Assembly (NCBI GenBank): GCA_015179125.1
Contig: WHVA01000304.1
Coordinates: 62,001-126,000, forward strand
Source of the DNA: Gautieria morchelliformis
Taxonomy: Eukaryota; Basidiomycota; Agaricomycetes; Gomphales; Gomphaceae
Reading direction: 5' to 3'
DNA: 64,000 bases
The position numbers and the translations under genes are program-made. Shown here one piece after another: positions 46,880-57,100 of this stretch; the stretch's first letter is position 1; each line of letters begins with the position of its first letter. The notes under the pieces are model-generated. The model was not told the origin of the DNA and made no database searches. It was given only the letters and a program-made list of their open reading frames with translations.

Positions 46880-47226
46880 TTGCATCCTCCCAGGTCCTGC
46901 TGTATTCTCGGTCACTTGTTATCTCCCTCGATTTATTTTTTTTACATTGGATTGTGTGCCAGGTCAAATGTGTGTATATGTTTGTAATATCATAGACCAG
47001 ACACCTCCCGCGGCCTGCACAGAATTATATACTTTGACTGTAGTTGTCGTCCTTGGTCTTCTGTGATTGAATAGTTGATTCTGGTGGTCATGTTTGTCGG
47101 AACCGAAGGCTCCTATTAATACCACCTCCTGCAAACGCCTGACCTAAGTAAGGCCTAAGGGGTTACTGATTCTCTTCTTCCAGCTGAGCATCAAGGACCC
47201 ATCTTTAGGCTCCAAGTAGAATCAGT
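46880..47226. other. intergenic, nothing recognised
   Basis: 3' flank of the bZIP gene and promoter of the lipid phosphatase gene. Nothing else seen. Confidence 0.5.
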
Positions 47227-48625
47227 ATGCCAAGGGACCGAGGCCGGTCGGATGCCCATGGTCGCTGGGCAGCAGTAACTCGTTTCCTTTGGAGTTATTT
47301 GCCAGACTGGTGAGCCAGCTCCGATGTTCTGCTAGACATATATATGTTCGATTGCGACCCATGAAGGATGTTGGCGCTATTTTTTGCGTGAGTAATCGGT
47401 GCCATATGAACCACTGCATGGTTCTCATTGGGGGCTTCGGTACAGCGTCGTCTCGTATCAACTAGGGAGGATCTCAGGATTCAAACGCGAATTCTCCCTG
47501 AGTGATACTTCGTACGTTTGTCATGGCTTATCCCAGCTGAACTGTTGACCCGAGCTACCTAAAGCATCCAGCACACGTGAGCAGAGAATCCTGTTTCTGC
47601 GATAATCTATGTCTGATCATGAGCACTGCAGTTATGCCAGAAGTGAGCGTGTTCCTGTGAGTAGTACAGTTACATTCATCAAGAGCAGCAGAACCTTAGG
47701 TACAGCATCGATAGCGATGGGCCTTACATGCGATATCATCGTTGGCACCTGCCATTTTCATGCCAATTATCAATTTGGTAATCGTCCAATCGCTATGGGA
47801 CTTGCATAACAGCTGGCTCGGATTGACCTTATCGGTTTCGCTCACCGGGTTGATATCTAATCTAGTCAAAGTGTGTGTCGGGCGTCCACGACCTGGTTCG
47901 TTGTTTGGTGTTAGTCTTCGCTTTGGCCATTGCTGATCGGAACAGATCTAATTTCTCGCTGTCTTCCCTCCCCCGGCACCAAAGATAGCCTTGTCTGGGG
48001 TCTCTCCAACTACACGATATGTACACAAACGGACGAACACATTTTGAGAGATGGTTTCCGATCATTTCCTAGCGGTCACGCCAGCTTGGCATTTGCCGGT
48101 TTAGGATTTCTGTCCTTTTATCTAGCTGGAAAACTTCGTCTGTGGGATGACCATGGATATGCCGTCAGTCCCTATCTCCTCCTTACGTGCTGTGTTTTAT
48201 GACTACCTTTCTACAGGGTAAGGTATGGCTGGCGCTCACTCCTCTGACAGGTGCGTCGCTGGTTGCAATCACGCGTACGATGGATTATCGGCGTTAGTAC
48301 AATTTTTGTTCGAATATATTTCAGGAATTGCACAGCTGTTTCCGTACGCAGATCACTGGGAAGATGTATTCGTCGGCTCGTTGCTTGGTGCGTTGCGCAG
48401 CCTACTGCTAGTATCGTGCTATCCTCTGATTGTTTGACTTGCATGGCAGGTCTGACGATCGCATTCGTCTCCTATCGCCAATTTTTCCCCTCGTTCACGC
48501 ACCCCAGCTCCCAGCTGCCTCTTCCGCCACGGGTCGATCTATCAGTCAACCCCACCCGTGACCGCCTTAGAGTAGGACAGGAAGAGATGGAACCATTGGT
48601 TTTATCTGAAGACGACGAGGCCTAA
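47227..48625 (+). CDS. DPP1: PAP2 lipid phosphate phosphatase, Dpp1/Lpp1 type
   Basis: Integral membrane enzyme that removes phosphate from diacylglycerol pyrophosphate, phosphatidate and related lipids. I place the start at ATG 47227 (MPRDRGRSDAHGRW). Small exons then give WSYLPDW, MLALFFA, VVSYQLGRISGFKREFSLSD and YARSERVPV. TM segments follow (PIINLVIVQSLWDLHNSWLG, LSVSLTGLISNLVKV). The three catalytic motifs are present: KVCVGRPRP, then FRSFPSGHASLAFAGLGFLS (PSGH), and ITRTMDYRHHWEDVFVG across an intron (R...H...D). The tail ends EPLVLSEDDEA, stop 48623-48625. The KREFSLxDTS block is typical of Dpp1. Six or more introns. Intact. Confidence 0.87.
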
Positions 48626-49478
48626 CTTACAACTAGGGCGGCTTGGTTGAGTTATTCCCCGTATGTTATCCAAACAGCTCTTCTTCGTTTGGCCCTGTAC
48701 GTTTCTTTGTCACTCACACACCGTCATCGTCGCTGTTCTTTGGCCATACCCTCGTTGTCTCGAGAACGCTCCTCACAGTCCTCTATTCCGTGTGCTACTG
48801 AGTATCTGTCTTTGACCAGTTAGCCCAGTTTAACCATGGTTGTATGTCTTGCCAACCTTCTCCCCCCAACCCCTCCGGGGCGCATACCTGAGCTATCCTC
48901 AGATCCTCTGCCATTGACATTCCTGTTGTCTCGGGTCCTACTGTCCATTGACACCATGGCTAAACTATGTGATGAGTTGTCGCCAAAAATGAAGACTATC
49001 TTTCGCAATATCTTATCCCCAATCAGTTGCAGTCACCCAAATTCTCCACCCCCCTTAGTCCAAACCTCAAGATCGATCCTCGCCATTGAATGGCGATACA
49101 ATGGGTCACCTATATATAAGCAATGATGCCCGCAGTAGACGATGAAAATCCCCTGGGTTCTACTGGCAGTGTCTGTATTGACTGCCAAAACTTAATGGTA
49201 AATACCGCTTCATGTCCCATGGGGGTCATCACGGATTTCTGAACCCGAGTATGAAGCATTCATGTGATATGCCATTTTCGGGACTTGTCCTTCTCCCGTA
49301 TCATGATTGAAATGTTTCCATTATTGTGTGTTCAGCAATGTGCTGAGAAACGCAATTTTTTGTATTCACACCTGAGGCCGACGAAGACAATCTCGAAGAC
49401 TTCGTTGACTCTGTACGTGTACAAGTTATCCAGATCAGTTCACCATCCAACCGCCATCATTTCGATCCAGCTTATCAG
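48626..49478. other. 0.85 kb without an assigned gene; TATA-like box and short signal-peptide ORF
   Basis: At 49110 a TATATATAAG precedes a short frame at 49141 (MKIPWVLLAVSVLTAKT, then stop) that looks like a secretion signal with a possible donor just after it. No convincing continuation was found. The plus-strand frame entering 49400 runs antisense to the lectin gene. Confidence 0.35.
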
Positions 49479-50158
49479 CTACTCGATGAGGATATATGTA
49501 AACGATGCGCCTTCGAGACGACCCTCGTCCGTGAAGGTAAATTTAACATAGTCATCCTCGATCGTGTAGTCGATTCCAAAGTTCAAGCCGTCTGCGTTAT
49601 TGTCACTGTTGATGTATCGAAGACCAACGAAGCAAATACGAGGCTTCTTCGAAAACGCTCCGCTGGGCCAGTAAAGCTTGCCCTTGGACCTGAGCGTGTC
49701 CATAAGGCTGACATCGCCGCTGACAACGCCCTTGCGGTCCGACGGATGAGCGAACCAGCGTATAGCCCCCAAATTCAAGACTGTGTCACCCCAAGCGTTG
49801 ATATGGGCGTGAAGCCGGTTTTATCGATGTCGGTGGCTTTACAAGTGAGACGCCATGGCTGGTTACTCGCCATTGCGAACCTTTCAAAGCATGTGACGAC
49901 TTGGGGTGGCTGGCTGAATGCACGGGGGAAATTGACGCGACACGACCACTTGGACTGCCCAGCAGTGAATGTGCTGCTTCCCGGCGTGCCGATTTCGCCA
50001 ACTTGATACTCCTCGTAAGCCGGAGACCAGCGCAGGAGATCTACGGTGGCTCCCTTGAGAGTCGTTGACTCCAAGCCATATGGGGTAACGGTGATTTTCT
50101 TGTCTTTCTCCGAAATGCCTGTGTAGACCCACCCAGAGAAAGTGGCACCCGTGGGTAC
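49479..50158 (-). CDS. H-type lectin domain protein (5' end unresolved)
   Basis: Reading minus from the acceptor TTCCTACAG near 50160: VVPTGATFSGWVYTGISEKD, then DLLRWSPAYEEYQVGEIG. Next come SKWSCRVNFPRAFSQPPQVV, TCFERFAMASNQPWRLTCKA and TDIDKTGFTPISTLG. These carry the H-type lectin pattern (F...F..PP.V, then R..A..I...GF). An intron near 49770-49790 leads to LNLGAIRWFAHPSDR with the family's closing Trp. A second, lectin-like C-terminal part reads KKPRICFVGLRYINSDNNAD and VKFTFTDEGRLEGASFTYIL, ending with the stop at 49479. H-type lectins bind GalNAc-type sugars and in fungi are often defence lectins. No ATG exon could be joined with confidence; a foldback repeat lies exactly there, so the gene may be damaged at its 5' end. 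Confidence 0.68.
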
Positions 50159-50177
50159 GACACTGTAGGAAGAGCGG

Positions 50178-50307
50178 GCACTTAAAATAAGTACTTTTTG
50201 CACTAGTACTTAATTCCAGTAGCTTTTTTCACCCCAAAATCAGTGTCAAAAAAATTAATTTAGCTACCACTAAAATTAAGTACATTTAAGCACTTAAAAT
50301 AAGCTAC
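50178..50307. repeat. AT-rich foldback (MITE-like) element
   Basis: Inner inverted arms AGTACTTAATTCCAGTAGCT (50205-50224) and its imperfect reverse complement (50262-50283) flank a 37-base loop. Outside them lie two near-identical 17-18-mers beginning GCACTTAAAATAAG (50178-50194 and 50290-50307) that are themselves partly palindromic. No coding capacity. It abuts the first recognisable codons of the lectin gene. Confidence 0.65.
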
Positions 50308-50669
50308 CCAAAGCCAGCCCATATCGACGGGTAGACGGATCAAATCACCATAACAAACCGACTGCTGTGAGCCCTGAGACAGCAAATTCACTTACTAGGT
50401 TAGCATAAGGAAATCTTAGTGAGTACAACAAAATAGCCATTGCATCATGCATGGCGAATTGTTCGTGCATCTGTAGCTCGAGAGCACAGGGACTTGGGAG
50501 TCTCAGAGAGTAAGGGGAGTGTTTACAATAGTACAATTGATGTGTAGCGACAACGTAGCTTACTGGAGTAATATAAAATGATGAGAAAGCAAAGAGAAAA
50601 AAGAAAAGAAAAAAAACGCACCTATTCAAACTCGACTTCTGGTTCCACGAAAACAGTCCTGATACATAC
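50308..50669. other. spacer between foldback element and AP-3 fragment
   Basis: AT-rich; includes an A/G-rich stretch near 50580-50615. A short minus-strand frame here has no family signal. Could hold the lectin gene's first exon, not identified. Confidence 0.35.
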
Positions 50670-51190
50670 AGCTGGATTACAACTTTGAAAGAGTGGTGCA
50701 GAGTTGGAGAGGAGAAGTTGTATGTCCGGATCTATGTCGCTTCGGTCTTCCTGAAAGAGCGACGGTCAGATGATATCCGGTCACTCGTCCAAGTTATGTA
50801 CCTCAAAATCCGGTGGTTTGGTTAGCATGTGTCTGGCATAGCACAGTAAAAGATCCATCAGAGAGGCTTGACCCCATTCATCTGCGTCAACAAGTATGCG
50901 GCACAAACACCTGTAGTGGCTATGTAAAAGATCTAGTCGATGGGAAACAAGCCACACTGAATGCGATGGCCTCACAGCCCACCGAAATGGGAGAACGGTC
51001 ACGTAATAATGACAAGAGAACTGGTTCAAGAGAGGTAAGATGAGAAGGGTCTAACCTGGAAGCAAGCAGGGGTTGAGACATCGACACATATTAAAGAGCA
51101 TTTCATACCTGTATAGTTTGGGAATGGCGAGGGCTGCAGCCTTTCGCACATAAAGACTGGGATCCGCTGGACATTTCTTTATGCCTAAAG
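50670..51190 (-). pseudogene. orphan fragment of an AP-3 complex beta-adaptin gene
   Basis: Three adjacent exon-like pieces on the minus strand match the beta-adaptin trunk. The first (about 51190-51114) gives LGIKKCPADPSLYVRKAAAL then AIPKLYR. The second (about 51055-50803) gives LDPSHLTSLEPVLLSLLRDR and SPISVG. In another frame it continues RLDLLHSHYRCLCRILVDAD and EWGQASLMDLLLCYARHML. The third (50750-50670) gives DRSDIDPDIQLLLSNSAPLF. The order and wording (DPSxYVRKxAALAIPKxY, LVDxxEWGQ) are those of AP-3 beta. The frame shift inside the second piece, and the lack of the N-terminal and C-terminal thirds on either side, mark it as a broken copy. A functional copy presumably lies elsewhere. 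Confidence 0.75.
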
Positions 51191-51900
51191 CAACGATACA
51201 TGTGTGTGTAATAATAAGATTTTTGGTAAGTCAATTCAATGTCTGACACTTTCCAATTGCAACTCCTTCTTCCTACCGCCATGACCCCCCAACAACCGTT
51301 CACATCGACGATAACTACTCTCGAACTCGGAGAACATGTCCTCTGTTAGATGATGGAGCCTGCAACCCGGCAAATGCTAAGTAAGTCACCTTTTCATGTC
51401 CTCATTATTGCCGCTCAATACCCTTTATATACACAACCAGTCTCGCAGCTCTTCTCGCAGGCTCTTCTCTCTTCCACGCTCGCTGCCGCATCATGCGCCA
51501 CGTTGCAACTGCACAATGTTCTGAATTGCGGATCATACCCGCCCCATACTATGTGATGGCCTCCTTCCTTCCTTCCCCATGCCTCATCTCCGCCAGTCCG
51601 ATATCCTCCAACCTGCCCACAGACCGCATCCATCAACTTCCGTCGCACACCCCCCGCTAGCATCGCCTCCGCCCCGTCTGACCTACCCCACCGCGTATCA
51701 CAGCAGCACCCACACAAACACACCTCGGCCTCGGTCCTCCTCTGCGCGTGGTCCGCGGACCATGACTGGCCTTTTCATTTATTTTCATTCAGCCTTTTCA
51801 TTTCTCTCTTTTATTTTCATTATTCCCTTACTCATTCACCAGGACAAGTCTTCGAAGACTAACTGAGCCCAAGACAATACCCAGGCGGCCCCCTGTGTTG

Positions 51901-51935
51901 TCAGCGATGTCCCCATTGCAAAAGTCCGTATTTAT
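51901..51935 (+). repeat. 35-bp direct repeat, copy 1
   Basis: Starts TCAGCGATGTCCCCATTG; the same 35 bases recur at 52093. In both copies the repeat crosses an exon-like end and a GTCCGT donor-like site. Confidence 0.85.
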
Positions 51936-52092
51936 TCTTTTATTTTTGTTATTACCTTACTTGTTTACTAGGACAAGTCTTCGAGGGCTAACCTAGGCAG
52001 GGACAAATGCTCAAAACAATGAAACACTGTTTTTCAATCGTGGAAACATTCCTTTATTTATTTCACATTCAAAACTTTCGCCCCGAATTTCA

Positions 52093-52127
52093 TCAGCGAT
52101 GTCCCCATTGCAAAAGTCCGTATTTTT
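52093..52127 (+). repeat. 35-bp direct repeat, copy 2
   Basis: Second copy of the repeat at 51901-51935, 192 bases downstream. Confidence 0.85.
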
Positions 52128-52179
52128 ATTTTTATTTATTTTTATTATATATATGACTGCTACATAATATCATTGTAGG

Positions 52180-52857
52180 ACAAGTTCTCTAACAAAAGCA
52201 AAGTGCGGCCCCGTCCCAACTTCGCTGCTCTCAAGAATCATGAGCCAGACGTCATACATGAACTGGAGATGCTGGATCTCAGTACCACCAGCCAACTTCC
52301 AAGAGCAAGAAGAAGAAGAAGAAGTCCCTTGCTGTTGCCGCCAGCATGGCCTTGAAGAAGGGGGTCTCCGGCATGAAGAGGCCAGTCGAGGACGATGATG
52401 GTCCTGGACCGGTGAGTCTTGCTTGAGTTATTATGTTATTCTTTTTACTGACGCATAGGCTAGTCTAAACGCTACAAGACACTCAAGTCAATCCTAGCGG
52501 TGCGTGTATATTCTGGCCTAATGAATCTACATATCTAACCAAGTCCTTCCAGCCGGCCAAGGGCAAGGAAAAGGTTAGCTCATGGCCATTTGTCGCATGG
52601 CCGCTCCTGACTCGACTGCAGACCGCTAAGGAAACAAAGGTTGCCAAGGTATTTGCATCATATGCTCGTATACCCTTGCTCACATGGACTCGGTCAGGGT
52701 GCTTCAAATAAAAAATCTTCCTCTACTGCCACTGGAAGCTCCGGGGTGAGAAAAACAAAACACCAGGTATGTCTTAAGTATCTCTGCCTTGTCTCTCTCT
52801 CTCATATTCCCTTCACAGCCAGTCCCGTCTGCTAGGGCTCGCGGTGATCACCCCTGA
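52180..52857 (+). CDS. Lys-rich hypothetical gene, 3' part; possibly a remnant
   Basis: Not recognised. A chain of tiny exons can be read in phase. The first (52180-52410) has DKFSNKSKVRPRPNFAALKN and, in a different frame, a poly-Lys run then AVAASMALKKGVSGMKRPVE. Next SKRYKTLKSILA (after acceptor CTAG, about 52465), PAKGKEK, TAKETKVAK and GASNKKSSSTATGSSG with VRKTKHQ. The last is PVPSARARGDHP, stop 52855-52857. Introns are 45-65 bases with GT...AG ends. The first exon changes frame without a visible intron and no ATG is found, so the 5' part is damaged or missing. Upstream tandem units look like copies of its 5' exon. The Lys-rich tail suggests a nuclear or nucleic-acid-binding protein. 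Confidence 0.4.
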
Positions 52858-53715
52858 TACATAGCCGTCTTATTACAGCTATTGCTGCATAAAGTATTCT
52901 TTTTATTGTCCCATCACTGAAATTGCCCCTGCTGTTATTCATGTTTTCACAGTGCTCGATCCTCTCCCACTCGTCACTTTCGTGTTTGCCTGCATTGTAT
53001 CGCGTACTCATCTGGTCTGCGCCGTTTTCGGACCCAGTTACTTTTTCATGTATTTCAGAACTACATTTCAATAGTATAATGCACTGATTTATCAGTATTT
53101 TATAACTGCAATTTTAAGTACAAAAAAGGCAGAAAGTCAGTGTAAATTGTTTCTGAAATGGACATTCTCTCTACTAGATTTCAGGGTTGCGCCAATTGAC
53201 CGGTGTACTTAAATTCAGGTACGCGAGCACTTAGATTTGGTACCTCCTGTACTGATTTATCGGTACGTAATGTACTTAACATAAGTGCTCTGTCTTCCTG
53301 CAGTGACGAGGTGCAACCTCTGGAATCCGCTGATGCGCGACTGGGATGACGAGGTGTATAGGAACTCTGGCGTAGTATTCGTATCCTTGGTGGACCATTT
53401 TCCTGTGGTCGGGACTTCGAAAGGCATTGTGGTAGGATTTGAGTATCGAACATTTAGAAGTGTGTGAGTCGATTTGAATTGCTCCTGTGGGGGATTGCTG
53501 CGTGCCAATAGACCTATATAGCTGCGAGACCTGTACTTATTTATACACACTGATTCCAACAAGCAAATTGGGAACGATAAATGGATATCTAACATGTGAG
53601 CTGGCGAGACCCTGTGCAGTAGATGATTAGGACAGCCTCTTGCGAATACCGAGTTTGTTTTCTTCTTGTAGTCTGCCCTTCGGAGCCACGATCCTCTGAC
53701 AGAATATTGAAGCTG
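52858..53715. other. non-coding stretch with AT-rich palindromes, left flank of the LTR element
   Basis: No gene recognised. 53081-53288 holds several short palindromes and related motifs. 53290-53715 has open frames without family signal. Confidence 0.4.
53081..53288. repeat. AT-rich palindrome cluster, possibly related to the 50178 foldback
   Basis: Contains GCACTGATTTATCAGT (53081-53096), GTACTGATTTATCGGTAC (53249-53266) and GTACTTAACATAAGTGC (53272-53288). The last, reversed, resembles the GCACTTAAAATAAGTAC end of the foldback at 50178. Both regions also share a TCAGTGT-A-rich core. Relationship inferred from motif wording only. Confidence 0.4.
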
Positions 53716-54110
53716 TGTCAGGGTTCACACATTTCCTTCCACAAGTTTCTATTTCCTTCCATGAGTTTCCGTTACCTTCCGTCAGTTTCCATAACCTTCC
53801 ATCACATTCCGTCACCTTCTGTCACACTCCGTCACATGTCACATTCCATCACCTTCCATAACCTTCTACAAGTTTCCATCTCCCCTATTATGTAAGCCTT
53901 GCCAGCGCTATAAGACTGTAGCCCCTGTGGTGGCGTTTCCTCAGCTTGATCTCTGAGGATACCCACTACACAGGCAAGTCCCCATGTATCTATCGTTGGT
54001 AGAGTTATAATCTGAGGATACCCACTACACAGTTGGTCATTGTCCTAGTATCAGCTCTTATCTCCTTGAGTATCTTTGGTTGTGGCTTCGTTATTAGTGT
54101 TGCCCTCACA
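53716..54110 (+). repeat. 5' LTR of the gypsy element
   Basis: 395 bases, TG...CA ends. It begins with about 22-base imperfect tandem repeats of the type CCTTCCATNAGTTTCC. A TATAAG box lies near 53911, and a 20-base unit GAGGATACCCACTACACAG occurs twice inside. It differs from the 3' LTR by about nine substitutions and a roughly 20-base indel in the tandem-repeat zone. Confidence 0.95.
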
Positions 54111-54126
54111 GAAGATCAAGCTCATA
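54111..54126 (+). other. self-priming type primer-binding site
   Basis: Just inside the 5' LTR lies GAAGATCAAGCT. Its core AGATCAAGCT is the reverse complement of AGCTTGATCT in the LTR (about 53941-53950), some 30 bases after the TATAAG box, where transcription would start. This is the arrangement known from Tf1/sushi-type elements, in which the RNA 5' end folds back as primer. Confidence 0.6.
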
Positions 54127-57100
54127 GGACGACCCCACACACTTTTCTTAACCAGCCTTCATCTCAGCCTATGGCAGACCAACTCCCAGACGCATACTGG
54201 GGCTCCCTGGGTGACCATGGGCCATTTCTTCGAGGCCTCCTTTCCAGCCAAGCACAGCAGCTGCAGCAACTTCAACTGCAGAATCAGGAACTGCACAGTC
54301 AGATTGTTAACGTTCACGACCACTTAGCCAATGCTGCCGCCAACGCTGCTGTTGCTGCTGCTCAAGCCCTTGCGCCCTCAGTACCTCACAGTGTCCCTCC
54401 ATCTACTCGCTCTATCAAAGCAGCGGAACCGGAGAAGTTCAATGGAGACCGTGCAGAGACTGAAGGGTTTATCAGGTCTATCAGATTGTCCATCGCTGTC
54501 CAGCCGGCATCCTTCCCAGATGAGCGCACAAAGATCCTATATGCTCTTTCCTTCATGACAGGAGGCTCTGCGGAGATATGGGCACACAACGAGACACAGG
54601 CTGTCATTGATGGCACCTCCTCTATATCCACTCTGGAGGGGTTCATTAAACGTGTGGAGGAGGCCTTTGGTGACCCAGATCGTGCCAGAACGGCTCGCAC
54701 TAAACTGCATGACCTTAGGATGGCGTCAGGAATGTCGGCAGATGAATACACGGCTCAATTTGAGATCCTGGCAGGCAGGACAGGCTTTAATGATGAGGCA
54801 CTCGAGGATGCCTATGCTCGTGGCCTTCCAGCAGGTATCCTTGATAAGATCCACGCCCAGCCCTTTCTTCCATCCAACCTCAAAGCCTGGAAGGAAGCAG
54901 CCTGTCAGATTGACCGCAATCATCGCCGTCTGTTAGAGGTCAGGAAGGCACAGACACCTCATGTCCCTAATCGCCCTCCTCCTGCCCGTCCACTCCACAC
55001 TCCTGCTACGGCTCCTGTTGTCATAGCACCACCCAGTAATGCGACACCTATGGACATTGACTCATCCCGCCGCCGCACCGAAACATGGACCTGCTACAAC
55101 TGTAAGAGACCTGGTCACATTTCACCAGACTGTCCTGAACCTCGCAAGCCATGAATCCACACAAACCTCATGGAGGCGGACATTGCAGCAATTGTCTCTA
55201 AATCTGTGGCAGCGGCGATGGAGGAATGCAAACAGAAGGTGGAAGCCCCTGTCCAAGATGAAGGAAAGGGTTTTTAGGCCAGTCAGCGGTGAAAGACATG
55301 CCCCGCTCGACGAATCGGTTTTCAGTTCTCGAAACATGTACAATAGGGATCACAGGCGATATGATGCATCCTTCTCCTATCCCTGATCGAACTGAAACCA
55401 AACCAGCCATGCCAAAAACCCAACCCATCGCTCCAGTTGCTAATGCAAACCTTCCAGTCCCTCTATATGTCCGTACTGCTGACCTCCGCCGATGCACCAA
55501 AGTACCTCTCAAGGTCCACTCCGTTGACACAGGGCATCCACTTGCAATTGACTCCCTCCTTGACAGTGGTGCTACAGGGATGTTCATTGATGTGGAGTTT
55601 GTAAGGGAACACAGACTTCGGACACGTCCCCTACCCCGTGCCATCCCCGTCTACAATATTGATGGTACCCCAAATGAGGCTGGCTCAATCAAGGAAGAAG
55701 TTGACCTCATTTGCACCTTTGGGGATCATACGGAACGTGCCACATTCTCCGTCACAAGCCTTGGACGACTTGCCATCATTCTTGGTCACACATGGCTTGT
55801 TGAACACAACCCAGAAGTTGACTGGCGTACAGGAGATGTGAAGATGACACGCTGTCCCAAGTCATGTGGGGGCAGACCTGTTGTCAGAGGGCCCACAGTT
55901 GAAACTGTTCCAGAAGAGAGTGTAGATCAAGAGGAGGTTCCCATACAGCACACCCGCTCCCTACTTGAGGAAGGAGACAGGACCTTTGTCATCTTTGTGA
56001 ATGAGAGTCCTGAAATGATTGGCGCAGGCTGGACTGTCTCCCAACAGCTTGCTGAACGGGCCAGCAAGTCTGCACCAGTCAGATCCTTCGAGGACCTTGT
56101 CCCCAAACCATACCAGGAGTTCAAGGATGTGTTTATTAAGGAGTCATTTGACCAACTGCCTCCTCGAAAGCCCTGGGACCATGCAATTGAGCTCACTCCA
56201 GGTGCACAACCCTTCAGCACAAAGGTTTACCCAATGTCACCGGTTGAGCAAAGGGAACTGGATAACTTCCTTGAGGAGAACCTGAAGAGCCATCGTATCC
56301 GTCCTTCCAAGTCACCTATGGCATCTCCAGTCTTCTTTGTGAAGAAAAAGGATGGCAGTCTTAGATTTGTGCAAGACTACCGGAAGCTCAATGATATAAC
56401 AATCAAGAATGCCTATCCTTTGCCCCTTGTCCAGACATCATGAATAAGATTGCTGCTGGAAGGGCTAAATACTTCACAAAGCTTGACATTCGCTGGGGAT
56501 ATAATAATGTATGCATAAAAGAGGGAGATGAGTGGAAGGCAGCCTTTCGGACAAATAGGGGCCTGTATGAACCTCTAGTCATGTTCTTTGGACTCACGAA
56601 CAGCCCAGCAACCTTCCAGACGATGATGAATGACATCTTCAAGAGTCTCATCGATGAAGGGGTTGTGGTGGTGTTCATGGACGACATTCTCATCTTCACA
56701 GAGTCGCTTGAAGAACATCGTAGGATTGTACGACGTGTCCTTGAAATCCTCCAGGCCAACAACCTGTACCTCAAACCTGAAAAATGCCTATTTGAGCAAC
56801 TAGAGGTGGAGTATCTCGGCCTCATCCTCTCTCAAGGACAGGTTGCCATGGACCCAGTCAAGGTTGCAGGGGTGCGGGACTGGCCAATACCACGTAACAT
56901 CACTGAAGTCAAATCATTCCTTGGTTTCATCAACTTCTACCGTAGATTTGTGGAAGACTTCTCACACATTGCAAAGCCCCTCAACCAGTTGACAAAACAG
57001 GATGCCCAATGGTCTTGGGATCCAAATGGCCCAGAGCAAATGTCCTTCGACAAGCTCAAACTCCTCATCACCTCAACACCGATCCTTGTCCTCCCTGATC

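Larger units (their letters stand above)
51191..52179. other. intron-exon-like units repeated in tandem
   Basis: Three imperfect units share a T-rich tract, an AG acceptor and GGACAAGTTCT/GGACAAGTCTTCG (about 51842, 51970 and 52178). Two of them also share TCAGCGATGTCCCCATTGCAAAAGTCCGTATTT-type sequence, at 51901-51935 and 52093-52127. They look like a duplicated exon plus following intron. The rest (51191-51800) has a Ser/Pro-rich frame at 51579 without family signal. Confidence 0.55.

Noticed and set aside
49380-49800. Plus-strand frame with acidic phrases running through the lectin locus
   Set aside because: The minus strand shows a clear H-type lectin pattern with a sensible intron; the plus frame has no recognised motif.
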